A DNA stretch of 6,750 bases from Nitrospirota bacterium (GCA_013334545.1 JAAXXJ010000163.1:1-6750); one strand, 5' to 3'. Positions 1 through 6,451 are shown, numbered from the stretch's first letter. The notes: generated by a model from the sequence alone, not told the origin. Made by a program: numbers and translations.

Positions 1-1779
1 GGCGGACGCGTAATACCCGTGGCAGCGCATGTAATGGACATAGCGGTCGAGCTCCTGTTTCACTTGCTCCTTCATGCGGGCGACCTCCTCGGCTCCCTTG
101 AAGTTCCCGGCATCCACGACTCCCACCTGGATGAACACGAAGTTCTTGAAGGTCCCGCCGAACAGCCGGATCACGCTGAACAGCGTGTGCAGCCCCAGGC
201 CGTTGAACCCGTTCACCAGCAGGACCGCGGTCTTGTCCTGCGGATCGTACTTGACGCTTCGCTCCTGTTCCAGCCGTGTCTTTTCCGGGTTGATGGGGCA
301 CGTAGACTCCGCCACGGTGACCAGCTCGTCCAGCCGGTGCAGCATGTTGAAGGTGTTCTTGTAGTGCCGCTGCGACAAAAGGGCCATCCCGACTAGGCTT
401 CCGGTCAGCAGCACCGTGATCCATCCGCCGTCATGGAACTTGAGCACTGTGACCGACAGGAGGATGAAGAACGTGAGCGTCATGCCTACGCCATTAATGA
501 AGAGCTTTTTCTTCCAGTGTTCTTCTCCGCGCACCTGCCACCAGTGGCGCACCATGCCGAGCTGTGACAGAAAGAAGGTGATGAACACATTGATGCTGTA
601 CAGGACGACCAGGTATTTCACCGAACCGCCTGTCAGGACCATGGTCACGAGCGCCGCCCCGCCCATGAGCAGGATGCCCTTCTGCGCCACCAACCGGTCG
701 GAGAGCATGGCGAACTTGGTCGGAAACCAGCGGTCGAGCGCCATGTTCGACAGCACGCGCGGCCCGTCGAGGAAACCCGTCTGCGCCGCGACGAACAGAA
801 GAACGGCCTCGGAAAGGAGCGTGATGAAGACGAAAACGACACCGGACCGGCCCCAGTCGTTGGTCATCCGGTCGAACAGCACGGCATTCAGGGTCTTCCC
901 CTCGACCGGCGAAACCTTGTACAGGACATAGGCGACCATCAGCCCCATCACGACCACCGCAAGCGAGATCGCCATGTAGCGCATCGTTCGCTTGCCCGTT
1001 CTGACCTTCGGCTCCCGCAGGATGGGCAGGCCGTTGCTCACCGCCTCGATCCCGGTGTAGGTACCAGCCCCCATGCTGTACGCCCGCAGCAGCAGGAAGA
1101 CCATGCCCCCGAGGCCGAGCTCCGCCTGTGTCTTCGCCATGTCGGTCCGGGTCGCGCTTATGACCTCACCGAGGTTCCCGGCATTGGCGACGATACCGTA
1201 GCCGATGATGAAGGCATGGGTGATGACGAAAGTGAGGAACACGGGCACCAGGGGCAGGACGGCCTCCTTGACCCCGCGCATGTTCATGACCGTGAGCCCC
1301 AGCACGCCGAACATCGCGAAAGAGAGCTTGTAGGGCAGCCATGCCGCCGGCAGGAAACTGAACAGCGCGTCCGCCCCGCTCGCCACGGAGATCGTGATGG
1401 TGAGCACATAGTCGATCAGGAGCGCGCAACCGGACACCATGCCCGCCGCAGGGGAGAGCAGCTTGCTCGCAACGAGATAGCCGCCACCGCCCGTGGGAAA
1501 TAGCTCGATGATTTGTGAGTAACTGGCGGCGATGACGAATATCGTGGCCGCTGTCATGAGTGCGATGAAAACGCTCAGGTGCGTATGGCCCTGCAGAGCG
1601 ATGAACGCCTCTTCGGGGCCGTAGCAGGAGGACGACAACCCGTCTGCACCCAGGCCGATCCAGGCGAAGAACGCGATCAGCGAGAGCTTGTGGAAGATCG
1701 AGGTATCGTGGATGTCATGCTTCCCCCCGAGGACTGCCTTCTTCAGCCGCTTCCCCAGGGACCGCTGATCAGGTTCCAT
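1..1779 (-). CDS. KimA-like APC/KUP-type potassium transporter (3' end beyond window)
   Basis: An uninterrupted reading frame of 593 codons runs from the ATG at 1779 to the window edge, so the C-terminus is missing. It encodes a polytopic inner-membrane permease of the APC superfamily with about 12 hydrophobic segments between residues 32 and 470, then a cytosolic domain. By motif it fits the KimA (YdaO) K+/H+ symporter group better than amino-acid permeases: GADGLSSSCYGPEE (44-57), FPTGGGGYLVASKLLS (94-109), LLIDYVLTI (121-129), LLLRAYSMGAGTYTGIEAVS (229-248) and VLYSINVFITFFLSQLGMV (392-410). Asp46, Tyr53, Asp123-Tyr124, Thr242 and Glu245 line up with residues that, as I recall, are implicated in K+ or proton handling in Bacillus KimA (Asp36, Tyr43, Asp117-Tyr118, Thr230, Glu233). 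The tail contains KTAVLLVNGFNGLGLHTLFS (516-535), resembling a nucleotide-binding or USP-like fold. The gene lies 12 bp after kdpE in the same operon, which supports a K+ role. Automated pipelines may call it an amino-acid permease. Substrate is inferred, not shown. Confidence 0.85.
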   Translation of the reverse strand, partial: MEPDQRSLGKRLKKAVLGGKHDIHDTSIFHKLSLIAFFAWIGLGADGLSSSCYGPEEAFIALQGHTHLSVFIALMTAATIFVIAASYSQIIELFPTGGGGYLVASKLLSPAAGMVSGCALLIDYVLTITISVASGADALFSFLPAAWLPYKLSFAMFGVLGLTVMNMRGVKEAVLPLVPVFLTFVITHAFIIGYGIVANAGNLGEVISATRTDMAKTQAELGLGGMVFLLLRAYSMGAGTYTGIEAVSNGLPILREPKVRTGKRTMRYMAISLAVVVMGLMVAYVLYKVSPVEGKTLNAVLFDRMTNDWGRSGVVFVFITLLSEAVLLFVAAQTGFLDGPRVLSNMALDRWFPTKFAMLSDRLVAQKGILLMGGAALVTMVLTGGSVKYLVVLYSINVFITFFLSQLGMVRHWWQVRGEEHWKKKLFINGVGMTLTFFILLSVTVLKFHDGGWITVLLTGSLVGMALLSQRHYKNTFNMLHRLDELVTVAESTCPINPEKTRLEQERSVKYDPQDKTAVLLVNGFNGLGLHTLFSVIRLFGGTFKNFVFIQVGVVDAGNFKGAEEVARMKEQVKQELDRYVHYMRCHGYYASA

Positions 1780-1787
1780 GTCCGATT

Positions 1788-1793
1788 CTCCTT
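1788..1793 (-). promoter_or_regulatory. Ribosome binding site of the KimA-like gene, overlapping the kdpE stop
   Basis: AAGGAG shares bases with the kdpE stop codon (TAAGGAG) and stands 8 nt before the ATG at 1779. It decides the start of the downstream gene and points to cotranscription, and probably translational coupling, with kdpE. Confidence 0.8.
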
Positions 1794-2496
1794 ACTCCTC
1801 GTCCGCATTGAGACGGTAGCCGATGCCCGGCTCGTTCAGCAGGAACCGCGGCCGTGCCGGGTCCGCCTCCAGTTTATGGCGAAGCTGCGTCATGTAGACC
1901 CGGAGGTACTGCACTTCGCTCACCTGGCCGGGGCCCCAGACCTCCAGCAAGAGCTGGCGGTGGGTCACGACCTTTCCGGCGTGCCGGATCAATGCCGTAA
2001 GCAGCTTGTATTCGATGGGCGTCAGGTGGATCTCGCTGTCGCGAACGAAGACCCGGCGCGCTGCAAGGTCCACACGCAGGTCTGCTTGCGCAAATACCGG
2101 TTCGTTCTGACCGGACCGCAGCCGGAGAGCATGGCGCAGAGCAACGCGGACCCGGGCCATCAGTTCTCCGGCACTGAATGGCTTCGTCAGATAGTCATCT
2201 GCCCCGGCATCAAGGGCCTTGACCTTGTCCTGCTCCTGTTCCCGCGCCGATATGACGATGATCGGCGTCTGGGTCCATTCCCGGAGCCTCTCGGTCACTT
2301 CAAGTCCGTCGAGGTCGGGCAGGCCGAGGTCGAGCAGGATCACGTCGGGATTTCGCATCGACGCCTGCATCAGTCCTTCCTGCGCCGTGCCTGCCTCTAC
2401 GAACCGGTACCCATGGCTCTCCAGCGTTATCCGGAGGAATCGGCGCATCTGCGGCTCGTCTTCGATCAGCAATATGAGTTCTTTTTCTTCGGTCAT
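1792..2496 (-). CDS. kdpE: KdpE, OmpR-family response regulator of K+ transport genes
   Basis: KdpE is the cytoplasmic transcription factor phosphorylated by KdpD and, in the family, activates the kdp ATPase operon. It has 234 residues, the usual size. The receiver domain (about 5-122) shows the acidic pocket Glu12-Asp13, the phosphoacceptor Asp56 in DVILLDLGLPD, the switch residue Ser83 in IVISARE and Lys105 in LTKPF, with the same spacings as in E. coli KdpE. The winged-helix DNA-binding domain (about 133-231) carries LTPIEYKLL (158-166), the recognition region around VWGPGQVSEVQYLRVYMTQL (186-205) and the C-terminal hairpin GIGYRLN (224-230). It lies 19 bp after kdpD. Its Shine-Dalgarno site is weak (only GGGA about 8 nt upstream), suggesting translation depends partly on coupling to kdpD, which would keep the regulator in proportion to the kinase. 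Its TAA stop is built into the next gene's ribosome binding site. Confidence 0.97.
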   Translation of the reverse strand: MTEEKELILLIEDEPQMRRFLRITLESHGYRFVEAGTAQEGLMQASMRNPDVILLDLGLPDLDGLEVTERLREWTQTPIIVISAREQEQDKVKALDAGADDYLTKPFSAGELMARVRVALRHALRLRSGQNEPVFAQADLRVDLAARRVFVRDSEIHLTPIEYKLLTALIRHAGKVVTHRQLLLEVWGPGQVSEVQYLRVYMTQLRHKLEADPARPRFLLNEPGIGYRLNADEE

Positions 2497-2515
2497 AAGA
2501 ATGGTCCCAAACCGA

Positions 2516-5209
2516 CTAATCGGCCTGCTTCTCTTCCTTCTTCGTCGCAGGCGGCAGTCCGGCGGACGATAGCGTGAACCGGACTACCGCTCCACCGCCC
2601 TCGCGGTTCTCCGCCCATATTTTACCGCCGTGGGCGTTAATGATCGTACGACAAATGGCCAGGCCGAGACCGACGCCGCCCGTCGTGCTCCGGCCGCGGA
2701 CGAACTTGTCGAAAATGTGCTCTTCCTCGCCCGGAGGAATGCCGGGGCCCCTGTCGGCAAGTGCAACGGTCACCGTATAAAAATCCTCAGATGCCGAGAG
2801 TTCCAGCGGCGTTCCTTTGGGAGTGTACTTGATGGCATTGTCGAACAGGTTCATCAATACTTGCTCGAGGAGCAGGCCGTCGAAGGGGATGAGCGGCAGG
2901 CTCCCAGGAAGCTTCACGGTCACCGGGTGGTCGTTCAGACGATCGCCCAAGCGGTTGAGAACGACCCCTACGATCTCCTCCAGGGGCTGCCATTCCTTAT
3001 TGACGGTGATGGCTCCTGACTCCAGCCGCGTCATGTCAAGCACGTTCTTGATGATCCGGTTGAGGTGGTCCGCTTCCTCCTGGATGGTCTGTACCAGCTC
3101 CAGCCTGCTGTCGGTGTCGATCAGGACATCCCGCTGTAGCAGGGTCGACGCCGCCCCGGTGATAGCCGACAACGGCGTCCGAAGGTCGTGGGAAATGGAG
3201 CTGAGCAGCGTGTTCCGCAGACTTTCGGTCTCCGCCTTCAGGAGCGCGCGCTGCGCCGCCGCTCCGAGGAACGAGCGTTCCAGTGCGATGGCGGTCTGGT
3301 TGGCGAACGCTTCCAGATAATGAAACTGTTCAGGATCGACATCCCGCTTGCTCAGCGGCTGGATGCCGATCACACCGACGATGCCGGCGGACGAGATGAG
3401 TGGTAGATACAGGGCCTTGGCCCCCGGTAGCGTGTCGGTGCCCATGCCCGCCGGCTGACGGTGTTCATAGACCCATTGCGCTACGCTCAACTCCTGCTGG
3501 TCCGGAGCATATGCCGCGGCCCCCTTCGATCTCGGTGCAAGCCGTCCTTCGTCCTCGGGCAGGAGAACTGCCACGAGGCTTTCAAAGACCTCGCTGATGT
3601 GCTTCGCGGCGATCCCGCTCAGCCGCTCCGATCCGCGCTCGCGTACGAGGTCCCGGCTCAGGTTGTAGAGCGCCGCGGTCCTGCGCTCCCGCAGGCGCGC
3701 TGCCTCCGCCTGCTGTCGTACGCGTAGGGTGAGCCGGCTGATGACGAAAGAAACGATGAACATGACAATAAACGTCACAACATATCTCACATCGGTAACC
3801 GCGAACGTGTGGTAGGGAGGAACAAAAAAGAAATCGAACGCAGCGACGCTCAGGACCGTCGCAAATAGGGAGGGCCACCTGCTCGTCCTACTTGCCGTGA
3901 ACATCACGCCCAGAACATAGACCATCGCCAGGTCCACCCGCTCGACATATGGGAACATGAGGCGCGCGATGACCGTGCAGGCCGTGACGGTCAGGATGCT
4001 CCATGCCCACTCCCGGTTGCGCCACGTTCGCGGCCGCTTTCGCCGCTCGGGATGCCGGTGCGGCTCCATCGCATCGCCGCTTATGACGTAGACATCGATG
4101 TCTCCGCTTGCGCGCACGATCTCGTCGAGCGGTGAGCCGAAGAGCTTGTCCTTCCAGCGGGCATGCGTCGGTTTGCCGACGATGATCCGCGTCACGTTCC
4201 GCTTGCGTGCATAGGCGATGACCTCCTCGCTCAGACGCTGACCGGAGAGCGTGACGCTCTCCGCGCCCAAGCTCTCGGCTAGCCGCAGGTGATCCGCCAG
4301 CTGCTTGATATCGCTTTCCGAAGGCCGGACCTTTGAAGGGGCTTCGACATGCACAGCGATCCATTCAGCGCGCAATCCTGCAGCCAGCCTCCGCGCCGCG
4401 TGAATCAGACGGACCGAACGGGGATTGTGTCCCACACAGACCAGGATCCGCTCTCCTGCGGGCCAGATATCCTTGATCCCCTTGTCCTGGCGGTAGGTCT
4501 GCATCTGTTCGTCAACGCGTTCAGCCGTGCGGCGCAAGGCGAGCTCGCGGAGGGCGATCAGATTCCCTTTCCGGAAGAAATTCTCGATGGCTGCGGCCGC
4601 CTGATCCGGCATGTATACTTTGCCCTCTTTCAGCCGCTGGATCAGGTCGTCCGGCGGCAGATCGACGAGCTCGATCTCATCGGCACGTTCGAGCACGAGG
4701 TCCGGGACGGTCTCGCGCACATTGATCCCCGTGATCTGGGATACGACATCGTTCAGGCTCTCCAGATGTTGAACGTTCAGGGTCGTGTACACGGAGATGC
4801 CGTCGCCAAGCAGCTCGTAGATATCCTGCCACCGCTTCTTGTGACGTGACCCGGGAGCGTTCGTATGGGCAAACTCATCGACGAGCATAATGGTCGGCTG
4901 GCGGGCGATAGCCGCGTCGAGATCGAACTCGTAGAGATACTTGCCCCGATACTCGAGGCTGCGCCGTGGCAGCACCTCCAGCCCTCCCAGCAGGGCAAGG
5001 GTCTCTTTCCTTCCATGCGTCTCGACCAGACCGACGACGATGTCGATGCCTTCGGCGCGCTTCTGGCGCGCTGCCTCGAGCATCGCATAGGTCTTACCGA
5101 CCCCCGGTGCGGCACCGAAAAAGACCTTTAGCCGTCCCTCCCGGCCGCGCTCTGTGTCCCGGCGGACCTTGTCCAGAAGCTTATCAGGATCTGGCCGTTG
5201 CTCTTCCAT
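2516..5209 (-). CDS. kdpD: KdpD, K+/osmotic-stress sensor histidine kinase
   Basis: KdpD is an inner-membrane sensor kinase-phosphatase that responds to low K+ or high osmolarity and phosphorylates KdpE. At 897 residues it is full length. Order of domains: an N-terminal KdpD domain with Walker A GAAPGVGKT (32-40), Walker B IMLVDEFAH (107-115) and the family signature NVQHLESLND (145-154); a universal-stress-protein fold (about 253-376, with RIIVGKPTHARW at 341-352); and four membrane helices (about 401-419, 424-440, 445-464, 474-492) followed by an Arg-rich stretch to 510. A GAF domain (about 512-648) comes next, then the kinase core: H-box SISHDLRTPL with His674, N-box NLFDNAIKYTP (787-797), G1 DRGPGIP (819-825) and G2 GGVGLGL (844-850). 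All catalytic landmarks are present. The start matches E. coli KdpD (RPDPD near residue 5) and is preceded by a weak GAGG 10 nt away. An in-frame TGA just upstream excludes a much longer form. The stop at 2516 is 19 bp before kdpE. The USP domain lacks an SxS and FTAxY pair, so c-di-AMP binding as in Staphylococcus is not indicated. Confidence 0.97.
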   Translation of the reverse strand: MEEQRPDPDKLLDKVRRDTERGREGRLKVFFGAAPGVGKTYAMLEAARQKRAEGIDIVVGLVETHGRKETLALLGGLEVLPRRSLEYRGKYLYEFDLDAAIARQPTIMLVDEFAHTNAPGSRHKKRWQDIYELLGDGISVYTTLNVQHLESLNDVVSQITGINVRETVPDLVLERADEIELVDLPPDDLIQRLKEGKVYMPDQAAAAIENFFRKGNLIALRELALRRTAERVDEQMQTYRQDKGIKDIWPAGERILVCVGHNPRSVRLIHAARRLAAGLRAEWIAVHVEAPSKVRPSESDIKQLADHLRLAESLGAESVTLSGQRLSEEVIAYARKRNVTRIIVGKPTHARWKDKLFGSPLDEIVRASGDIDVYVISGDAMEPHRHPERRKRPRTWRNREWAWSILTVTACTVIARLMFPYVERVDLAMVYVLGVMFTASRTSRWPSLFATVLSVAAFDFFFVPPYHTFAVTDVRYVVTFIVMFIVSFVISRLTLRVRQQAEAARLRERRTAALYNLSRDLVRERGSERLSGIAAKHISEVFESLVAVLLPEDEGRLAPRSKGAAAYAPDQQELSVAQWVYEHRQPAGMGTDTLPGAKALYLPLISSAGIVGVIGIQPLSKRDVDPEQFHYLEAFANQTAIALERSFLGAAAQRALLKAETESLRNTLLSSISHDLRTPLSAITGAASTLLQRDVLIDTDSRLELVQTIQEEADHLNRIIKNVLDMTRLESGAITVNKEWQPLEEIVGVVLNRLGDRLNDHPVTVKLPGSLPLIPFDGLLLEQVLMNLFDNAIKYTPKGTPLELSASEDFYTVTVALADRGPGIPPGEEEHIFDKFVRGRSTTGGVGLGLAICRTIINAHGGKIWAENREGGGAVVRFTLSSAGLPPATKKEEKQAD

Positions 5210-5225
5210 GATGATCAGGCCTCAT
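5184..5225 (-). other. Possible 13-codon leader ORF overlapping the kdpD start
   Basis: An AAGGAG (5234-5229) stands 3 nt before an ATG at 5225 that opens MRPDHHGRATARS and stops at 5184-5186. This is in a different frame from kdpD and runs across its start codon at 5209. The spacing is shorter than ideal for this ATG, while the same AAGGAG is 19 nt from the kdpD ATG, which is too far. It could be a translational coupling or attenuating device, or simply chance. Nothing in the peptide suggests a function of its own. Confidence 0.25.
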
Positions 5226-5249
5226 GAACTCCTTTTAATGACAAAATAT

Positions 5250-5255
5250 ATTATA
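5250..5255 (-). promoter_or_regulatory. Candidate -10 element of the kdpDE promoter
   Basis: A consensus TATAAT on the minus strand lies 40 nt before the kdpD ATG, predicting a start near 5243 and a leader of about 34 nt. The hexamer 17 bp upstream (ACCTTC) is a poor -35, as expected for an activator-dependent promoter. A promoter is needed here because a terminator separates kdpD from the upstream genes. Surrounding AT-richness lowers certainty. Confidence 0.4.
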
Positions 5256-5307
5256 TTTTCGCATATTCTTCCGAAGGTATGTGAACTTTTTATGATAGAA
5301 GCATCAA

Positions 5308-5324
5308 TATAAAAATGCTGTAAA
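5308..5324 (-). promoter_or_regulatory. Candidate KdpE-binding site upstream of kdpD
   Basis: On the minus strand TTTACA (5324-5319), a 5-bp spacer GCATT and TTTATA (5313-5308) occur as a direct repeat. The E. coli KdpE site upstream of kdpFABC is described as TTTATA and TTTACA half-sites 5 bp apart. Here both hexamers and the spacing match, but the order is swapped. A further TTTATA lies at 5356-5351, 32 bp upstream of the TTTACA (about three helical turns). Relative to the candidate -10 element, the pair would sit at roughly -81 to -65. The region is AT-rich, so chance matches are a real possibility. Confidence 0.4.
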
Positions 5325-5336
5325 GAAATCATGGAA

Positions 5337-5353
5337 ATACATTAAGAATGTAT
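5337..5353. promoter_or_regulatory. 17-bp palindrome upstream of kdpD, possible operator
   Basis: ATACATT-AAG-AATGTAT is a perfect inverted repeat with 7-bp arms and a 3-bp centre. It lies between the terminator and the kdpDE promoter region, about 130 bp before the kdpD start. Its size suits a dimeric regulator, but none can be named. On the minus strand it overlaps a TTTATAC (5356-5350) that also resembles one KdpE half-site. Confidence 0.35.
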
Positions 5354-5392
5354 AAAGGTTGCCGTCTGCAGAAGGATCCGGAATGCCTCTAG

Positions 5393-5430
5393 AAAAATAA
5401 AGTGCCGCAGAGCTGTTCCCTGCCCTGCGG
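5393..5430 (-). terminator. Intrinsic terminator ending the kdpABC operon
   Basis: On the minus strand CCGCAGGGC (5430-5422) pairs with GCTCTGCGG (5413-5405) over 9 bp including one G-T wobble, with the 8-nt loop AGGGAACA. It is followed by CAC and the T-rich run TTTATTTTT (5401-5393). It begins about 30 bp past the stop of the small exported-protein gene. The T-run is interrupted by one A and offset by a few bases, so some read-through into kdpDE is possible. The opposite strand lacks a T-run, so it is not bidirectional. Confidence 0.75.
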
Positions 5431-5459
5431 TCAAAAAACATACATCATCGAGACAGACT

Positions 5460-5852
5460 TCATTTACATCGTTCGCGGGTGGATATGACCAAGCTCGCAG
5501 CATCGCCTTTTTTCGCGATATCGCCCGCCATGATCTCGCCTTCGATGACCTCGCCTTTCAGGTAATCATCGCCGACATACGAAAGTACTCTGACCTTGCC
5601 GACCACTTTCAATTTCCGGTTGAGACCTTCTCGGAACACGGTGAGCACATCACCGATGTTGATCGCATTCCTGACATCGGCGGTCCCGCTCTGGAACAGG
5701 CATACCGCCTCCCCTTTCTCACTGATACCCTCAGCGGCCTTTTCTTCGCGCTGTTCTTCGAGAGGAGGATAGGATACGGCTCGGACGGGCGCGGGGGAGC
5801 TCAGGACAAGCAGTAGTAGGATGCAGGCCGCAGTGCGTTCAGATATGTTCAT
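5460..5852 (-). CDS. Small exported protein of unknown function in the kdp operon
   Basis: I do not recognise this 130-residue protein as a named family. Residues 1-25 look like a Sec signal peptide: a short N-region ending in Arg6, a hydrophobic core (ACILLLLVLSSPAP) and a plausible cleavage site after VRA at 25. There is no lipobox cysteine. A charged, Glu/Lys-rich linker spans about 30-48. The rest (about 49-124) reads as alternating beta strands with the pattern NIGDVLTVFREG, VGKVRVLSYVGDD, GEVIEGEIMAGDIAKKGD. This pattern resembles the small SH3-like beta-barrel domains found in FlgT C-terminal-like and other envelope proteins; that likeness is inference. Two cysteines (51 and 129) flank the domain and could form a disulfide in the periplasm. 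The gene lies 15 bp after kdpC with its own good Shine-Dalgarno site, and a terminator follows about 30 bp after its stop, so it is the last gene of the kdpABC transcript. The codon pattern and length argue that it is real. A role tied to Kdp or to the envelope under osmotic stress is a guess. Confidence 0.8.
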   Translation of the reverse strand: MNISERTAACILLLLVLSSPAPVRAVSYPPLEEQREEKAAEGISEKGEAVCLFQSGTADVRNAINIGDVLTVFREGLNRKLKVVGKVRVLSYVGDDYLKGEVIEGEIMAGDIAKKGDAASLVISTRERCK

Positions 5853-5858
5853 GGCATT

Positions 5859-5864
5859 CTCCTT
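5859..5864 (-). promoter_or_regulatory. Ribosome binding site of the small exported-protein gene
   Basis: AAGGAG lies 6 nt before the ATG at 5852 and just after the kdpC stop. It supports this start over an out-of-frame ATG at 5857, which would leave no usable spacer, and indicates real translation of the small gene within the kdp transcript. Confidence 0.75.
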
Positions 5865-5867
5865 TTC

Positions 5868-6440
5868 TTATTTGAGCTTGTCGAGCGTCAGGTTCAGCTG
5901 AAGAACGTTGACGACCGGTTCGCCGATCACACCGAACAGGCGCTCCCCGGTATTCTGCTTGACGGCTTCGCGGATCCTCGCCTCATTGAGCCTCCGGGAT
6001 TTTGCCACCCGGCTTACCTGGTACTCTGCTGCCGCCGGACTGACGTGGGGATCGAGGCCGCTGCCCGAGGCCGTGACAAGATCGACCGGAATCTTCGCTG
6101 TATTGCCCGGGTCCGCGGAGCGCAGTGCATTGATCCGCGAACGTACCGACTTCAGCAGGTCCGGATTGTTCGGCCCCAGGTTCGACCCTGAGGAGGAGCT
6201 GCCGTTATAGGGATACGGTGTCGTAGCAGAAGGCCTTCCCCAGAAGTATCGTGGGTCATCGAACTGCTGGCCGATGAGCGCCGAGCCCACGGCCTTGCCG
6301 TTCTTCATGATCATGCTGCCGTTCGCCAGATGCTGAAAGAACACCTGCGCGATCCCGGTCACTGCCAGCGGGTACAGAAGGCCGGTCAGTACCGTGAAGA
6401 ACAGCAGTGACATGAGCGCATTGCGGATCATCGTGAACAT
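5868..6440 (-). CDS. kdpC: KdpC, K+-transporting ATPase stabilising subunit
   Basis: KdpC is the small single-span subunit of the KdpFABC K+ pump. In the family it holds KdpA and KdpB together and raises ATP affinity. The protein has 190 residues, the usual length. Residues 8-36 form the one N-terminal membrane helix, and the rest is a soluble periplasmic domain. Family signatures seen are GQQFDDPRYFWGRPSAT (57-73), SGSNLGPNNPDL (84-95), TASGSGLDPHVSPAAA (123-138) and a C-terminal GEPVVNVLQLNLTLD (173-187). The start is set by the AGGAGG 5 nt upstream. The stop codon TAA is at 5868-5870, and a second secreted-protein gene begins 15 bp later. Nothing is broken or missing. Expression is expected to follow the KdpDE-controlled kdp promoter, which lies outside the window. 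Confidence 0.97.
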   Translation of the reverse strand: MFTMIRNALMSLLFFTVLTGLLYPLAVTGIAQVFFQHLANGSMIMKNGKAVGSALIGQQFDDPRYFWGRPSATTPYPYNGSSSSGSNLGPNNPDLLKSVRSRINALRSADPGNTAKIPVDLVTASGSGLDPHVSPAAAEYQVSRVAKSRRLNEARIREAVKQNTGERLFGVIGEPVVNVLQLNLTLDKLK

Positions 6441-6445
6441 GACAA

Positions 6446-6451
6446 CCTCCT
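6446..6451 (-). promoter_or_regulatory. Ribosome binding site of kdpC
   Basis: A perfect AGGAGG lies 5 nt before the ATG at 6440. It fixes the kdpC start and implies independent, strong initiation of kdpC rather than coupling to the kdpB stop. Confidence 0.8.

Noticed and set aside
19..931. Several plus-strand open frames at the start of the window
   Set aside because: They lie opposite the KimA-like permease, whose 593-codon frame is uninterrupted and motif-rich. The absence of a listed stop for that gene is only because it runs off the window.
1579..2577. 332-codon plus-strand open frame across kdpE and flanks
   Set aside because: It is antisense to kdpE, which has complete family motifs. 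The translation is rich in Arg/Pro/Gln without domain logic, so it is a GC-rich shadow frame.
3888..4364. 158-codon minus-strand frame inside kdpD
   Set aside because: It is an out-of-frame reading of the kdpD USP/membrane region. KdpD is intact through this stretch, so it is neither a frameshift nor a nested gene.
5313..5324. TTTACA read as a sigma-70 -35 box with TATCAT downstream as -10
   Set aside because: The spacer would be 21 bp, too long for a standard promoter. The TATAAT at 5250-5255 is a better -10 and leaves a sensible leader length.
5366..5393. Cluster of CTGCAG, GGATCC, TCCGGA and TCTAGA hexamers resembling a cloning polylinker
   Set aside because: The order and spacing do not match common vector polylinkers as I know them, and natural kdp sequence continues on both sides. 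It is most likely a chance cluster of palindromic hexamers.
5855..5857. Alternative ATG for the small exported-protein gene
   Set aside because: It is out of frame with the signal peptide and leaves almost no spacer after AAGGAG.
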